Notes: generated from the letters alone by a model not told the origin. Shown: positions 37,606-46,125, numbered from the stretch's first letter. The stretch is DNA of 64,000 bases from Pseudorhizobium xiangyangii (GCF_020531965.1 NZ_JAJAWH010000019.1:31188-95187); one strand, 5' to 3'. Program-made: numbers and translations.

Positions 37606-38631
37606 ATGAAACGACCCGTCAGCACAAGCAGCACTTGGGACCACCCGGAACCTTCCGCGGAGTTCCTCGCCAAGCATCCCGAACAGGATGTAATGGCATG
37701 GCGCTCGTTAGTTGCTCGCGTCATCCAGGTGGCAACCGCCAACGGATGGAGAAAAGCAGATATTGCCCGCCGCACCGGCATGCCGGAAGGTTCATTTTCA
37801 CAATGGGCGTCAGGGAAGTATCCGGGCGTCCTCGCGAACCTCAACAGCCAGGTGGACAACTGGCTGCTTGCCCTCGAAGAGAGCTCCAGTCTTGCTGCCA
37901 GCGTTCCCGTCTCTCCGGGCTTCCAGCCGACGCTGGTTGGCGTTGAGATTATGCAGACCCTCGCCTGGGCTCAGGTGACCTCTGGTTTCGTCGCCATCAA
38001 GCTTGATGCGGGCATCGGCAAGACGACTGCCTGCAGGCACTATTGCAACACGCGCCCCCACGCGTTCATGGCAACCGTCAGCCCGCACACCAAAACCGTC
38101 CACGGCATGTTGGTAGAGCTGGCGGCCGAACTGGAAGTCCAAGAGAACAATCCGGCTCGTCTGGTCAGGGCGATCGGCCGCAAGCTTTCCCGGATTGGCG
38201 ACGGCACTCTGCTGATCATTGACGAGGCGCAGAACCTGACGGGCGATGCGATCAACCAACTCCGGCACTTTGTCGATATCTACAAGTGCGGCATCGCCCT
38301 TGTTGGCAATGAGGACACGGCCACCGACTTCCTGACAGACCGCTCCCGCTCGGTTTCCAGCAAAGCCCAGGTGATGTCGCGTTTCGACAAGCTGCTGCGA
38401 CGTGAGCCCAACAGGGCCGAGGACGCGATGCGGATGATCCGCGCCTGGAATATCGAAGATGAGAACGCCATCAAGTTCCTGCTCGGGATCGGCATGAAGC
38501 CCGGCGCCCTTCGCCAGATTGACCGGACGGTGAAGAATGCCCTTCCCGCCGCAACCGGTGAAGGTGTTGAACTGACGCTGAAGCACCTGCAGGAAGCGTG
38601 GAAACGCCGCGATCTTGGAGACATCGTGTGA
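37606..38631 (+). CDS. MuB-like AAA+ ATPase, transposition target protein
   Basis: 341 residues. An N-terminal helix-turn-helix (KADIARRTGMPEGSFSQWAS), then Walker A AGIGKTT near residue 135, Walker B LLIIDEAQNL and a C-terminal helical domain. MuB binds target DNA and stimulates MuA. It follows A after 77 bp, the only sizeable gap in the early operon. Confidence 0.92.
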   Translation: MKRPVSTSSTWDHPEPSAEFLAKHPEQDVMAWRSLVARVIQVATANGWRKADIARRTGMPEGSFSQWASGKYPGVLANLNSQVDNWLLALEESSSLAASVPVSPGFQPTLVGVEIMQTLAWAQVTSGFVAIKLDAGIGKTTACRHYCNTRPHAFMATVSPHTKTVHGMLVELAAELEVQENNPARLVRAIGRKLSRIGDGTLLIIDEAQNLTGDAINQLRHFVDIYKCGIALVGNEDTATDFLTDRSRSVSSKAQVMSRFDKLLRREPNRAEDAMRMIRAWNIEDENAIKFLLGIGMKPGALRQIDRTVKNALPAATGEGVELTLKHLQEAWKRRDLGDIV

Positions 38632-38942
38632 TGGCAAGGGATCTGACACTCTCCGTCAGCCTCCAGCAAATGCTTGCCAGCATGGAGCCGCACGCCGACA
38701 TCCCCGAAGACGAGGCCGTCGAGTTCGACGGTCCCGCCTTCAGGTCCATGATCAATGCCCTGCAGATCATGCAGAAGATTGCCGTCAACATGGAAATCGA
38801 GCTGGCCTGCCATCGGGACACGGAGGCCGGCCGTGAAATGCGCAAGAGCATGGAAGGTGAAGCCACCGACCAGCTCTCCGACCTGATTGCGGAAGCATCC
38901 GGAAAAATCATCCGACCGAACTTCGGGAGGAAGCCATCATGA
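38631..38942 (+). CDS. Early phage protein, function unknown (103 residues)
   Basis: ATG overlaps the B stop (TGATG). A helical, acidic product with FDGPAFRSMINALQIMQKIA in the middle. No family recognised. It overlaps the next gene by 4 bp. Confidence 0.65.
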   Translation: MARDLTLSVSLQQMLASMEPHADIPEDEAVEFDGPAFRSMINALQIMQKIAVNMEIELACHRDTEAGREMRKSMEGEATDQLSDLIAEASGKIIRPNFGRKPS

Positions 38943-39217
38943 CTGCATTACTATCCGATCATCTGAGGGCGACCCGGGAGGGCCTAAGACGAAAGCAGAC
39001 CTGCGGCCTGTTTCTTCTTCCGTTCGCTCTCGGTTCTCTCATCCGTCGGATCAACACACTCATTGCTCTGGCAGAGCAACAGGAGGAAGAGCTGCGGCTC
39101 GCGAAAAGCCAATCCTTTGAGCTGGATGACCTGGCCGAGGGTGGCACCACCATCCTGCGGTTCCCGACCCGGATCGTCTTTGTTCCCGGCAGTAACAACG
39201 AAAGCCGCACGCCATGA
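38939..39217 (+). CDS. Early phage protein, function unknown (92 residues)
   Basis: ATGA overlap with the gene before. A hydrophobic stretch (CGLFLLPFALGSLIRRI) is followed by a helical acidic part and a beta-like end (TTILRFPTRIVFVPG). No family recognised; possibly membrane-associated. Confidence 0.6.
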   Translation: MTALLSDHLRATREGLRRKQTCGLFLLPFALGSLIRRINTLIALAEQQEEELRLAKSQSFELDDLAEGGTTILRFPTRIVFVPGSNNESRTP

Positions 39218-39498
39218 AGTCGATAATCGTCGACGCGCGCGTTGTTATTCCGATCGAAGCCATCGTCGACGCGGTCGGGCCTGCGGTCAGCAAGACGCTG
39301 ATCGCGGCCGGCGCTGCCCGCAAGCCGAAAACCCGTCCCCCCGCCGAGTCCCTGCGGCTCGCTGTCGAGCGCGTCATTACCGCGCTCGATCAACTCGAAA
39401 TGGTCACCAACACAATGGGTGAGACGAACGCCAGAAAGGTGCTGATGCAGCGCCTGCGCGATCTCCGCGTCACCCACAGCAAGCTAAGGAGCAACTGA
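39214..39498 (+). CDS. Early phage protein, function unknown (94 residues)
   Basis: ATGA overlap upstream. The product is basic and helical (IEAIVDAVGPAVSKTLIAAG near the start; LRDLRVTHSKLRSN at the end), which could bind nucleic acid. No family recognised. Confidence 0.6.
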   Translation: MKSIIVDARVVIPIEAIVDAVGPAVSKTLIAAGAARKPKTRPPAESLRLAVERVITALDQLEMVTNTMGETNARKVLMQRLRDLRVTHSKLRSN

Positions 39499-39499
39499 A

Positions 39500-40153
39500 A
39501 TGCAAGCAGTCATTCTCGAAGATCAGCGCACCGATGGCGTCACCGTCATCAACGGCAAGGAATACATGACCGATGCCAAGGGCGGCTTCGTGCCGCTCTC
39601 CATGGTCAAGCCGCAGCACAAGCTTGAAGACGAGACCGTCCGGAAAATGATGGACTTCGCCATTGATCTCAACGGACAGATCTCGCGCTTCCTCAGCTAC
39701 AGCAAGGTGGACCTCGGCAGCCTCGACGCTCTGCTCGCCCAGGAGTACGGCGTCAAGATCGGCGGGGCCAAGGGCAACCGCACCTATCAGACGATCGACG
39801 GCCTTCTGAAAGTCCAGGTACAGGTTGCCGAGCTGGTGGACTTCGGGCCTGAGCTACACCAGGCCAAAAGCCTGATCGACGAATGCCTGAACGAATGGTC
39901 GGCAAATAGCCGGCCAGAGATCCAGGCGATCGTCACCAGGGCGTTCAACACCGACCAGGAAGGCAAGATCAACCGCGCCGAGATCTTCATGTTGCTGCGG
40001 CATCAAATCGAGGATGAGCGCTGGCAGCGGGCCATGGACGCCATCCGCGATGCCATGCGTGTGACAGGCTCAAAGGAATATCTCCGGTTCTATCGCCGCG
40101 AGAAAGTCACCGATGGCTGGCGGGCCGTCACTATCGACCTCGCGAAGGCATAG
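39500..40153 (+). CDS. DUF3164 family phage protein
   Basis: 217 residues with YGVKIGGAKGNRTYQTIDG, AKSLIDECLNEWSANSRPE and IEDERWQRAMDAIRDAM, the hallmarks of DUF3164, found in almost all Mu-like phages after the transposition genes. Molecular function is unknown. One base separates it from the previous stop. Confidence 0.9.
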   Translation: MQAVILEDQRTDGVTVINGKEYMTDAKGGFVPLSMVKPQHKLEDETVRKMMDFAIDLNGQISRFLSYSKVDLGSLDALLAQEYGVKIGGAKGNRTYQTIDGLLKVQVQVAELVDFGPELHQAKSLIDECLNEWSANSRPEIQAIVTRAFNTDQEGKINRAEIFMLLRHQIEDERWQRAMDAIRDAMRVTGSKEYLRFYRREKVTDGWRAVTIDLAKA

Positions 40154-40161
40154 GTGCTGTG

Positions 40162-40449
40162 ATGAAGACTTTCGAGTTTGAGGTTACTCAACGCATCAAG
40201 GTCCAGATCGACGAAGCTAAGTTCACTCCGGAGATGATGGAGGAATTTAACCGCTGCATCTCTGACTTCGGCACGGATGAATATGCTTTCGAGCGGCATG
40301 GCGAACACATCGCGCAGCTCGCCGGCCGTGGCTACGAAGAATTTCTGCCCTCAGATTCCGTGGAAGGTTACGGGCCGATCCGCGAGGCAGGTATCAAGGT
40401 GGAAATTTTGGAAGATCACTTCCAGATCGACCGGGTGGGCGCGCCATGA
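40162..40449 (+). CDS. Small phage protein (95 residues), unknown
   Basis: First of seven very small genes that each overlap the next by a few bases. Product is acidic with FEFEVTQRIKVQIDEAKFTP at the start; no family recognised. ATG 40162 is preferred over a GTG 3 bp upstream. Confidence 0.6.
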   Translation: MKTFEFEVTQRIKVQIDEAKFTPEMMEEFNRCISDFGTDEYAFERHGEHIAQLAGRGYEEFLPSDSVEGYGPIREAGIKVEILEDHFQIDRVGAP

Positions 40450-40709
40450 AGCCAATCGCAAGCATGGAAATCGCCGCAGCTCGAAAGCCTCAGGAGTTTG
40501 TCTGCACCTATTACTTTAAGGGCCGCAGGTACGGCCTCAACATCCTCGCGGAAAGCATGAAGGACGCATCCTCCCACCTTCGCGCGATCGGGACCACCGG
40601 TAGCGTTGAAGGCACTCTCGCCGCAACCATCCCCGTTGCACCCGATGCTAGATTCCTGCAGTGCGCGAAGCTCGCGATCGCGATACTTGTTGGAGGAAAA
40701 ACGGCATGA
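40446..40709 (+). CDS. Small phage protein (87 residues), unknown
   Basis: ATGA overlap upstream. Contains FVCTYYFKGRRYGLNILAES, a beta-rich pattern, then an alanine-rich end. No family recognised. Confidence 0.6.
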   Translation: MKPIASMEIAAARKPQEFVCTYYFKGRRYGLNILAESMKDASSHLRAIGTTGSVEGTLAATIPVAPDARFLQCAKLAIAILVGGKTA

Positions 40710-40900
40710 AGACCGTAACCTTCGACCGCATCCTGGAAGCCCTGACCGAAGAGTACCGAAAAGACGGCCACGAAGTCGTCGAGCAGGAGGGCGTTCACTA
40801 TGCGCGCCTTTCGATCGAGATTTCCAACTGGGTCGATGAGCTTCTCAGTGAGACGAACCTAACGCGGCTTGCCGATCAGATTGTCCGGAGGCTCGCATGA
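40706..40900 (+). CDS. Small phage protein (64 residues), unknown
   Basis: ATGA overlap upstream and GGAGG ribosome site. Acidic and helical (FDRILEALTEEYRKDGHEVV). Small acidic early phage proteins are sometimes inhibitors of host defence or host enzymes, but nothing specific supports this here. Confidence 0.6.
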   Translation: MKTVTFDRILEALTEEYRKDGHEVVEQEGVHYARLSIEISNWVDELLSETNLTRLADQIVRRLA

Positions 40901-41112
40901 GCTACGGCTACATCCGCCAGTATTATGGCATTGACGTCTCGGTTGGCGCGTACGTCCAGCACACGGTCACCGGCTGCTTCGGGATCATCCAACCGGAAGG
41001 CCAGAGCCACCACCACTACGTGAAGGTTCGCTTTGAAGGCGACCGCTACGTATCCAACTGCCATCCCGGCGAGTTGGACTACACGGCCGATTGCAAGGCA
41101 GGTGCGGCATGA
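40897..41112 (+). CDS. Small phage protein (71 residues), unknown
   Basis: ATGA overlap upstream. Beta-rich and aromatic (YGYIRQYYGIDVSVGAYVQH, then QSHHHYVKVRFEGDRYVSN). A compact beta-barrel is likely; no family recognised. Confidence 0.6.
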   Translation: MSYGYIRQYYGIDVSVGAYVQHTVTGCFGIIQPEGQSHHHYVKVRFEGDRYVSNCHPGELDYTADCKAGAA

Positions 41113-41342
41113 TCAGAACACACACGCCGCCGCCCGTATCTAATGTGAGGGGGATCGATGCCGACAAAATCGCAAAGGCGATCGTCCTCGCTGCATGCGA
41201 ACTGGACGACACGCCGGACCCGGATGACGACGACACGATCCTGATCACGGTTCAAGACCTTGAAGCCGTTTCGCATCGCCACATTACCGTGGCGCTGGAG
41301 CGGGCCGCCCTCGCCACCACGGAGGGCTCGGACAATGGCTAA
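41109..41342 (+). CDS. Small phage protein (77 residues), unknown
   Basis: ATGA overlap upstream. Acidic stretch DDTPDPDDDDTILITVQDLE. No family recognised. Confidence 0.55.
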   Translation: MIRTHTPPPVSNVRGIDADKIAKAIVLAACELDDTPDPDDDDTILITVQDLEAVSHRHITVALERAALATTEGSDNG

Positions 41343-41568
41343 GGCACACGTCGTCACATGGCGCTCTATCGTCACCGAAGAATGGCTTGTCGAAGGCGCT
41401 GCAAATGCCGCTGAAGCACGCGAAATGTTTCTGAACGGTGAGTGCCGCCTTTCCTCTAAGAGCGAGTTCGACACGGGCGGCATCCGTGGCGTCAGGCTTG
41501 CGACTGAACACGATATCGCAAGCGCAGACCTTCATCGGAGCGGCGAACCCCATAGGAGCGAGGAATGA
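41335..41568 (+). CDS. Small phage protein (77 residues), unknown
   Basis: Overlaps the previous gene by 8 bp. Starts AKAHVVTWRSIVTEEWLVEG; the aromatic strand followed by an alanine-rich helix (AANAAEAREMF) recalls small phage proteins that bind partner proteins, but no family is recognised. Confidence 0.55.
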   Translation: MAKAHVVTWRSIVTEEWLVEGAANAAEAREMFLNGECRLSSKSEFDTGGIRGVRLATEHDIASADLHRSGEPHRSEE

Positions 41569-41948
41569 CCAACACCAAGACCCCATCGCCCCAATCGAGG
41601 GAGGTGCCCGCGCCGATCCGGGATGAGAGTGGAAAATATGACCATCGCGGCCGGAAGGGCTTTATAACCGGCTGCACCTGTCTGCCCTGTGTAGTCGCCA
41701 CCGCGTTCTGGATGTGGCCCCCGTCACGACAAGATCTTGTCAGTGGTCACCGGCGCGTCATTGGATCGAGTGTCAATATCAACGGTAACAATTACGGCTC
41801 TTCCTCTCTATACGAAGGACGCGAGGTCTTCGTTTGCGTTGATCCGCAGAACAGTGGTCGCGCTCTTGTTTTTTCGGCTAACCGGGAACGCTACATCGGC
41901 GAAGCCATCTGCCCTGAACTCTCCGGACAGACGGAGGCAGGCCAGTGA
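41565..41948 (+). CDS. Phage protein (127 residues), unknown
   Basis: ATGA overlap upstream. Near residue 36 it has CTCLPC, a possible metal-binding knuckle without a second pair, next to VVATAFWMWPPS. The second half is beta-rich (INGNNYGSSSLYEGREVFVC). No family recognised. Confidence 0.55.
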   Translation: MTNTKTPSPQSREVPAPIRDESGKYDHRGRKGFITGCTCLPCVVATAFWMWPPSRQDLVSGHRRVIGSSVNINGNNYGSSSLYEGREVFVCVDPQNSGRALVFSANRERYIGEAICPELSGQTEAGQ

Positions 41949-42589
41949 CCTCATCCTTCGCCGCCATTCATGTCGCGAAAAAGCAGCTCGGGCTGGACGA
42001 GGACACCTATCGTGGCAAGCTGCAGCTGATCACCGGGAAATCGTCCACAAAGGACATGAGCGAGGCCGAGCGCCAGAAGGTGCTGACGGTATTCCGCAAC
42101 GAGGGGTTCACTCCGGCCAGCGCGACGCGTCGTGAGGGTGGCCGCCAGAAGCTCTCCGGCAAGTTCGCGAAGAAGCTCCAGGCGCTCTGGATTGCCGCTT
42201 ATAACCTCGGCATCGTCCGCGATCGCGACGACGCGGCGCTGGAAACTTTCATCAAGCGGCAGACCGGCATCGAGCGCGAGCGCTGGCTTCGCCACGCCGA
42301 TGACGCCTCCAAGGTCATTGACGCACTGAAGGGCTGGATCGCCCGAGAGGCCGGTGTCGATTGGTCGCTGCTAGGCCTGCACCCTCAAAGCCACCTGCGC
42401 GCGACCGGCTACAAGATCGCTGCGGCGCAGTGGGCGATCCTCTCTGAAAACCGGAATGGCTTCTGGCCCGCGATCGTCGAGATCGTCGGCGGCAGCGTCC
42501 TCGACCGGCATCTCGACGATCAGCAGTGGATCCGCGTCATGAATGCATTCGGTGAGCGCATCCGCTCCCGGAAGGTGGTCACGTCATGA
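41945..42589 (+). CDS. gemA: GemA-like regulatory protein (DUF1018)
   Basis: 214 residues. AIHVAKKQLGLDEDTYRGKL, then LQALWIAAYNLGIVRDRDDA and FIKRQTGIERERWLRHADDA match the GemA/gp16 family of Mu-like phages, which affects host gene expression and DNA topology. It overlaps both neighbours by 4 bp. Confidence 0.88.
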   Translation: MTSSFAAIHVAKKQLGLDEDTYRGKLQLITGKSSTKDMSEAERQKVLTVFRNEGFTPASATRREGGRQKLSGKFAKKLQALWIAAYNLGIVRDRDDAALETFIKRQTGIERERWLRHADDASKVIDALKGWIAREAGVDWSLLGLHPQSHLRATGYKIAAAQWAILSENRNGFWPAIVEIVGGSVLDRHLDDQQWIRVMNAFGERIRSRKVVTS

Positions 42590-43329
42590 GAACGAACCAC
42601 ATGGAGTCCCGCCTGCCGACGAAGGACGCGCTCGAATATTTCCCGACGCCGCCCTGGGCAACCCGCGCGGTCATCCACGAGCTGCTCCTGCGCGAGTTGA
42701 TTGATCTGCGCTCGAAGCGCGCCCGCGATCCCTGCGCCGGCGGTGGTCATATGGCCCTGCCGCTCCGCGAAAGCTTCGGCCATGTAGACGTCTCTGACCT
42801 TGCGGATTGGGGCATCAACCCGGAGATCCGCGACTTTCTTGAGGAGAGCCGGGAGCGCCTGGTCGAGGACGGCCACCAGATCCCCGACTGGGTCTTCATC
42901 AATCCGCCCTTCGAACAGTCTTTGAAGTTCGTTCTAAAGGCGCTTGAAATAGCCACCGAGGGCGTTGCGTTGTTCTGCCGCCTCGGCTGGCTCTCCGGCC
43001 AGGAGCGATACCACACCATCTTCGGTCCCCAGCCGCCGACCTTCATTTGTCCGTTCGCAGAGCGGGTGGCACTGATCGAAGGTGCGTGGGATCCAGAAGC
43101 CAGCACCGCCACCGATTATGTCTGGTATATCTGGATCAAGGATGCGTTCCCATCGGAAGCCCGCCCCTTCTCCATCACCCGCCACCTTCGCCCCGGCATG
43201 CAGGATCTCTACAGCCGGCTGGCAGATCTCGCACTCGCCAATCCCGGTGAAGCTGCTCGCCGCCTTGCTGCCCGCAAGGCCGCTGCGGCCGCCAAGTCTG
43301 ATCAAGCTGCTCTATTATTGGAGGCATGA
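42586..43329 (+). CDS. DNA methyltransferase-like protein
   Basis: 247 residues. DPCAGGGHMALPL fits the SAM-binding loop, VDVSDLADWG the next strand, and INPPFEQ is the NPPF catalytic motif of N6-adenine and some cytosine methyltransferases. FPTPPWATRAVI at the N-terminus is typical of phage adenine methyltransferases. It could protect phage DNA from restriction, as Mom does by another chemistry in Mu. Activity is not proven. Confidence 0.7.
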   Translation: MRTNHMESRLPTKDALEYFPTPPWATRAVIHELLLRELIDLRSKRARDPCAGGGHMALPLRESFGHVDVSDLADWGINPEIRDFLEESRERLVEDGHQIPDWVFINPPFEQSLKFVLKALEIATEGVALFCRLGWLSGQERYHTIFGPQPPTFICPFAERVALIEGAWDPEASTATDYVWYIWIKDAFPSEARPFSITRHLRPGMQDLYSRLADLALANPGEAARRLAARKAAAAAKSDQAALLLEA

Positions 43330-43330
43330 G

Positions 43331-43588
43331 ATGAGCCGCAGCAAGAGAGGAACTCGTTCATGGAAACTCAAGCTCTCGATCGAAAAGCTCGTCGGGTTTG
43401 CTCCCGACCTTTTCAATCCGGGGCTGATGAGCCTGGTCGAGGGGTATACGCTACAGGCCTCTTCCGGGATCTGGCGCAAGGCTAACGGAACCATCACCGC
43501 TCGCTATGTCTATCGGTCGAAGGATGCAGCCATGCGCAGCGTCGTTCTGACGGTTCGTAATATCTCGCTGGTCGAAGAGGCGGCCTGA
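43331..43588 (+). CDS. Small basic phage protein (85 residues), unknown
   Basis: Starts SRSKRGTRSWKLKLSIEKLV and has GIWRKANGTITARYVYRSKD later. Strongly basic, so likely nucleic-acid binding. It lies between the methyltransferase-like gene and the Mor/C-like gene. No family recognised. Confidence 0.6.
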   Translation: MSRSKRGTRSWKLKLSIEKLVGFAPDLFNPGLMSLVEGYTLQASSGIWRKANGTITARYVYRSKDAAMRSVVLTVRNISLVEEAA

Positions 43589-43589
43589 T

Positions 43590-43982
43590 ATGACCGCCCT
43601 CCCCGGCATCCTTGCTGACATCTCCGATATCGCCGGCACAGAGGCGGCCTTGAAGGTCGCTCAAAGCCGAGGCGGCACCCGCGTTGACCTGCCACCTCAG
43701 GCAAAGGCCAATCATTGGTTGACCGACCTGGTCGGCTTCGAGCTGGCAGACAAGATCTGCCGGGGTCTTGCCACCACAGATGCCGATGGCAGATGCAGCG
43801 GACTTCGCAGGGAGGTCATCCCGCGCGGCGCGGCGAGCCTGATGAAGACCGCGAGACTGCGCGCGGCCGAAGCTCTGGATGCCGGCAAGAGTGTTCGTGA
43901 AACTGCCCGCATCTCGGGCTTGCATGAGCGCACAATCTGGCGCATGAAAGCAGAAGACGACCGCCAAGGCCGTCTGTTCTAG
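43590..43982 (+). CDS. Mor/C family transcription activator
   Basis: 130 residues. AGTEAALKVAQSRGGTRVDL, then LVGFELADKICRGL match the dimerisation part of Mor/C, and SVRETARISGLHERTIWRMK is a helix-turn-helix. In Mu, Mor and C turn on the middle and late promoters. Only one such gene is seen here. Two matched palindromes downstream are likely its sites. Confidence 0.85.
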   Translation: MTALPGILADISDIAGTEAALKVAQSRGGTRVDLPPQAKANHWLTDLVGFELADKICRGLATTDADGRCSGLRREVIPRGAASLMKTARLRAAEALDAGKSVRETARISGLHERTIWRMKAEDDRQGRLF

Positions 43983-43998
43983 TCCTTAGAGACTAATG

Positions 43999-44045
43999 GG
44001 GCTGACAGCTGTCAGCCCGGATTTCTCCCCTCGCCATCGCATATT
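43999..44045 (+). promoter_or_regulatory. Late promoter before the lysis genes (Plys-like) with activator dyad
   Basis: GGGCTGACAG-CTGTCAGCCC is a perfect 20-bp palindrome (43999-44018). A possible -10 CATATT lies at 44040-44045, so the dyad occupies the -35 region, as expected where an activator replaces a -35 box. The same dyad occurs at 51798. Confidence 0.75.
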
Positions 44046-44073
44046 CGCCCCAGGGACTGAAGGGGCAAATCAT

Positions 44074-45048
44074 ATGACCGCGACTAGACGCGTGAGCGCT
44101 GAAGGGCGCTCCTTTTTGTACGGGCATGAGGGCGTCGTCCTTCGGGCCTATCGTTGCGCTGCTGGTGATTTGACGATCGGTGCCGGGCTTACCACGGCCT
44201 CAGGCGTCGTCACGGTCAAGCCCGGCATGACGATCACTGCAGAAGAGAACGATCGTTTGGTCGATCTCGCTCTTTCCAAGAACTATGTTCCAGGCGTCCT
44301 GAAAGCGTTGGGTTCCAGTGCCAGTCAGGACGCTCTCGATGGCGGCACTTCCTTCCATTACAACACCGGAGCCATCGGTCGGGCTTCGTGGGTCAAGGAT
44401 TTCCGCGCCGGCAATTCCGCCGGCACCCGCAAGGGACTTGCCGCTTGGAAAAAAGGCGGCGGGAAAGTTCTGCCCGGCCTTGTCCGCCGCCGAGCCGAAG
44501 AGGCTGACGTTATCCTCCTGGGTAAATATCCCCACTGGGTAATGAAGGGCGTGACCGCACGGCCGGCCGACCATGTCCTTTTCGCCACCTTCGTCGTCTC
44601 AGTCACTCCTGGTGAGATCGAAGCCATTCGCACTGGCTTCCGGTCAATTGGTTTTGAACCGGGTGCCGTCACCGGCAAAGTGACACGCGTTGCCGTCGAA
44701 GCCTTCCAGAAGGCCTACGATCTGAGCGTCGACGCGAAGATCGGTCGCGCTACGCTCTCAACACTTCAGCGCGAGATAGACGCCCGCAGCAAGGCTAAGA
44801 CCGCCGTGACCACTACCGCTGTTTCGACGCCAGTCGCTGCGGGAGCTGGCGAGGCGGCAACCAATGTCGATCCCTACACGATCGACTTGACGGCGCTGCC
44901 GGACACCGCAGGCCTCTGGTTGGGCGGTGCCGTGTTGGCCGCAGGCCTCCTCTACGGCGCTTGGCTCGCATGGCACTACCGCGACATGATCGCCGTTCGT
45001 CTCGCTCCTCGCTTCCCGAAAACCGCAGCCTTCCTGAGGAGCTTCTGA
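44074..45048 (+). CDS. Endolysin with GH24 lysozyme, peptidoglycan-binding and membrane segments
   Basis: 324 residues. Lysozyme domain at 1-165 with catalytic Glu19 (GHEGVVLRAYRCAAGDLTIG), then a PG-binding repeat near 185-245 (VTRVAVEAFQKAYDLSVDAK), a threonine/alanine linker and a C-terminal hydrophobic helix (LWLGGAVLAAGLLYGAWLAW). The terminal membrane helix is unusual for an endolysin. The ATG at 44074 follows AGGGG. Confidence 0.85.
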   Translation: MTATRRVSAEGRSFLYGHEGVVLRAYRCAAGDLTIGAGLTTASGVVTVKPGMTITAEENDRLVDLALSKNYVPGVLKALGSSASQDALDGGTSFHYNTGAIGRASWVKDFRAGNSAGTRKGLAAWKKGGGKVLPGLVRRRAEEADVILLGKYPHWVMKGVTARPADHVLFATFVVSVTPGEIEAIRTGFRSIGFEPGAVTGKVTRVAVEAFQKAYDLSVDAKIGRATLSTLQREIDARSKAKTAVTTTAVSTPVAAGAGEAATNVDPYTIDLTALPDTAGLWLGGAVLAAGLLYGAWLAWHYRDMIAVRLAPRFPKTAAFLRSF

Positions 45049-45578
45049 TGAGCGCGACACTGGCCGTCATCCTCGGTGCCGCCGCAAAGGTCGGTGCCCC
45101 TCTCATCAAGGCTATCGTCGGAAAGCACGTTGGCCCTTTGGCCGGCTCGTTGGCCGGAGATGTTGTCGAGCAGATCGCCTCGCGGGCTGGCATTCAGCCT
45201 GAGGCTCTGCCCGACGCCAACCCCGCCCTGGTGGAGGAAGCCGTCAGAGAGGTCGAACACGCTGCGCCCGAGCTGATCGCGCTCTATCAAGCTGGGCTCA
45301 CAGGACAGTTCGCGCTGCTTCAGGCCGAGCAGGCGGGTGGCTTTTGGGAAAGCGCCTGGCGGTGGGGCTGGATGTACCTGCTGGCCTTTCTGTGGTCCTG
45401 CGCCTTCCTCATCTTTCCGCTCCTGCGAGCCTCCGGATTTGCGGTCGATCCAATCGACAGTGCGACCCTCATGACACTGACCGGCTGGTTTATCAGCCTC
45501 TACATGGGCGGTCACACGGTGAAGGAAATCGGCAAGCAGGCCGTCGAAGCCGTGAAGACTTGGAAGCAGCCTAAATGA
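45048..45578 (+). CDS. Holin-like membrane protein (GTA-type 3TM)
   Basis: 176 residues, ATG overlapping the endolysin stop (TGATG) behind GAGGAG. A helical N-terminal part, then hydrophobic segments around WMYLLAFLWSCAFLIFPLL and LMTLTGWFISLYMGG, followed by HTVKEIGKQAVEAVKTW. This matches the holins of alphaproteobacterial gene-transfer agents and related phages. Confidence 0.8.
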   Translation: MSATLAVILGAAAKVGAPLIKAIVGKHVGPLAGSLAGDVVEQIASRAGIQPEALPDANPALVEEAVREVEHAAPELIALYQAGLTGQFALLQAEQAGGFWESAWRWGWMYLLAFLWSCAFLIFPLLRASGFAVDPIDSATLMTLTGWFISLYMGGHTVKEIGKQAVEAVKTWKQPK

Positions 45579-45796
45579 ATTTCGGCAATGGAGCCTTCGA
45601 CCAGGCGTCCCGCAGAGAGCAAGAGGAACGGGAAACGCTCATCGCAGACGCCGCACATGCAGTCAGCAGGAAGGGCTCTGCCATCTGCTGCGATTGCGAG
45701 CGGCCCATTCCCGAAGATCGTCGGATCGCAGCCCCGTTCGCTGTGCGTTGTATCGAGTGCCAGAAGATCCACGAGAGAGAGAAATCGCTTCGATGA
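45575..45796 (+). CDS. DksA/TraR-type C4 zinc-finger protein (Mu gp24-like)
   Basis: 73 residues. Zinc-binding CCDCERPIPEDRR and VRCIECQ (Cys38/39, 41, 59, 62) fit the DksA/TraR finger. The coiled coil of full DksA is missing; only a charged helix precedes it. Overlaps both neighbours by 4 bp. Confidence 0.82.
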   Translation: MNFGNGAFDQASRREQEERETLIADAAHAVSRKGSAICCDCERPIPEDRRIAAPFAVRCIECQKIHEREKSLR

Positions 45797-46125
45797 GCCC
45801 AGCGGAAATTTCACAATACTTGGGCTTGGCCCTCGCAATCATCGCGCTGCTCGGTCACGCCAAGGGCTACTTCTCCTCCGGGGAAAAGACGCTGACGGCT
45901 CGCGTGGACAAGGTCGAAGGCAAGCTGGTCGAACACGATCGCCGCGTCCAGACGGTAGAGAGCGAGATGAGGCACCTGCCGGACAAGAGCACTGCCCACA
46001 AGCTCGAATTGGCGATGGCCAACCTGCTTGGCAGGCTCGATGCCATGGACGAACGAATGAAGCCGATCGCTGCCACCAGCGAACGGCTGCACGATCTACT
46101 TCTAGAACAGGCACGAAACAAATGA
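45793..46125 (+). CDS. DUF2730 family phage protein (Mu gp25-like)
   Basis: 110 residues. An N-terminal membrane helix (YLGLALAIIALLGHA), then a long coiled coil (RVDKVEGKLVEHDRRVQTVE, later LDAMDERMKPIAATSERLHD). The layout and position before gp26/gp27 match Mu gp25. It may work in lysis or packaging. Confidence 0.8.
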   Translation: MSPAEISQYLGLALAIIALLGHAKGYFSSGEKTLTARVDKVEGKLVEHDRRVQTVESEMRHLPDKSTAHKLELAMANLLGRLDAMDERMKPIAATSERLHDLLLEQARNK

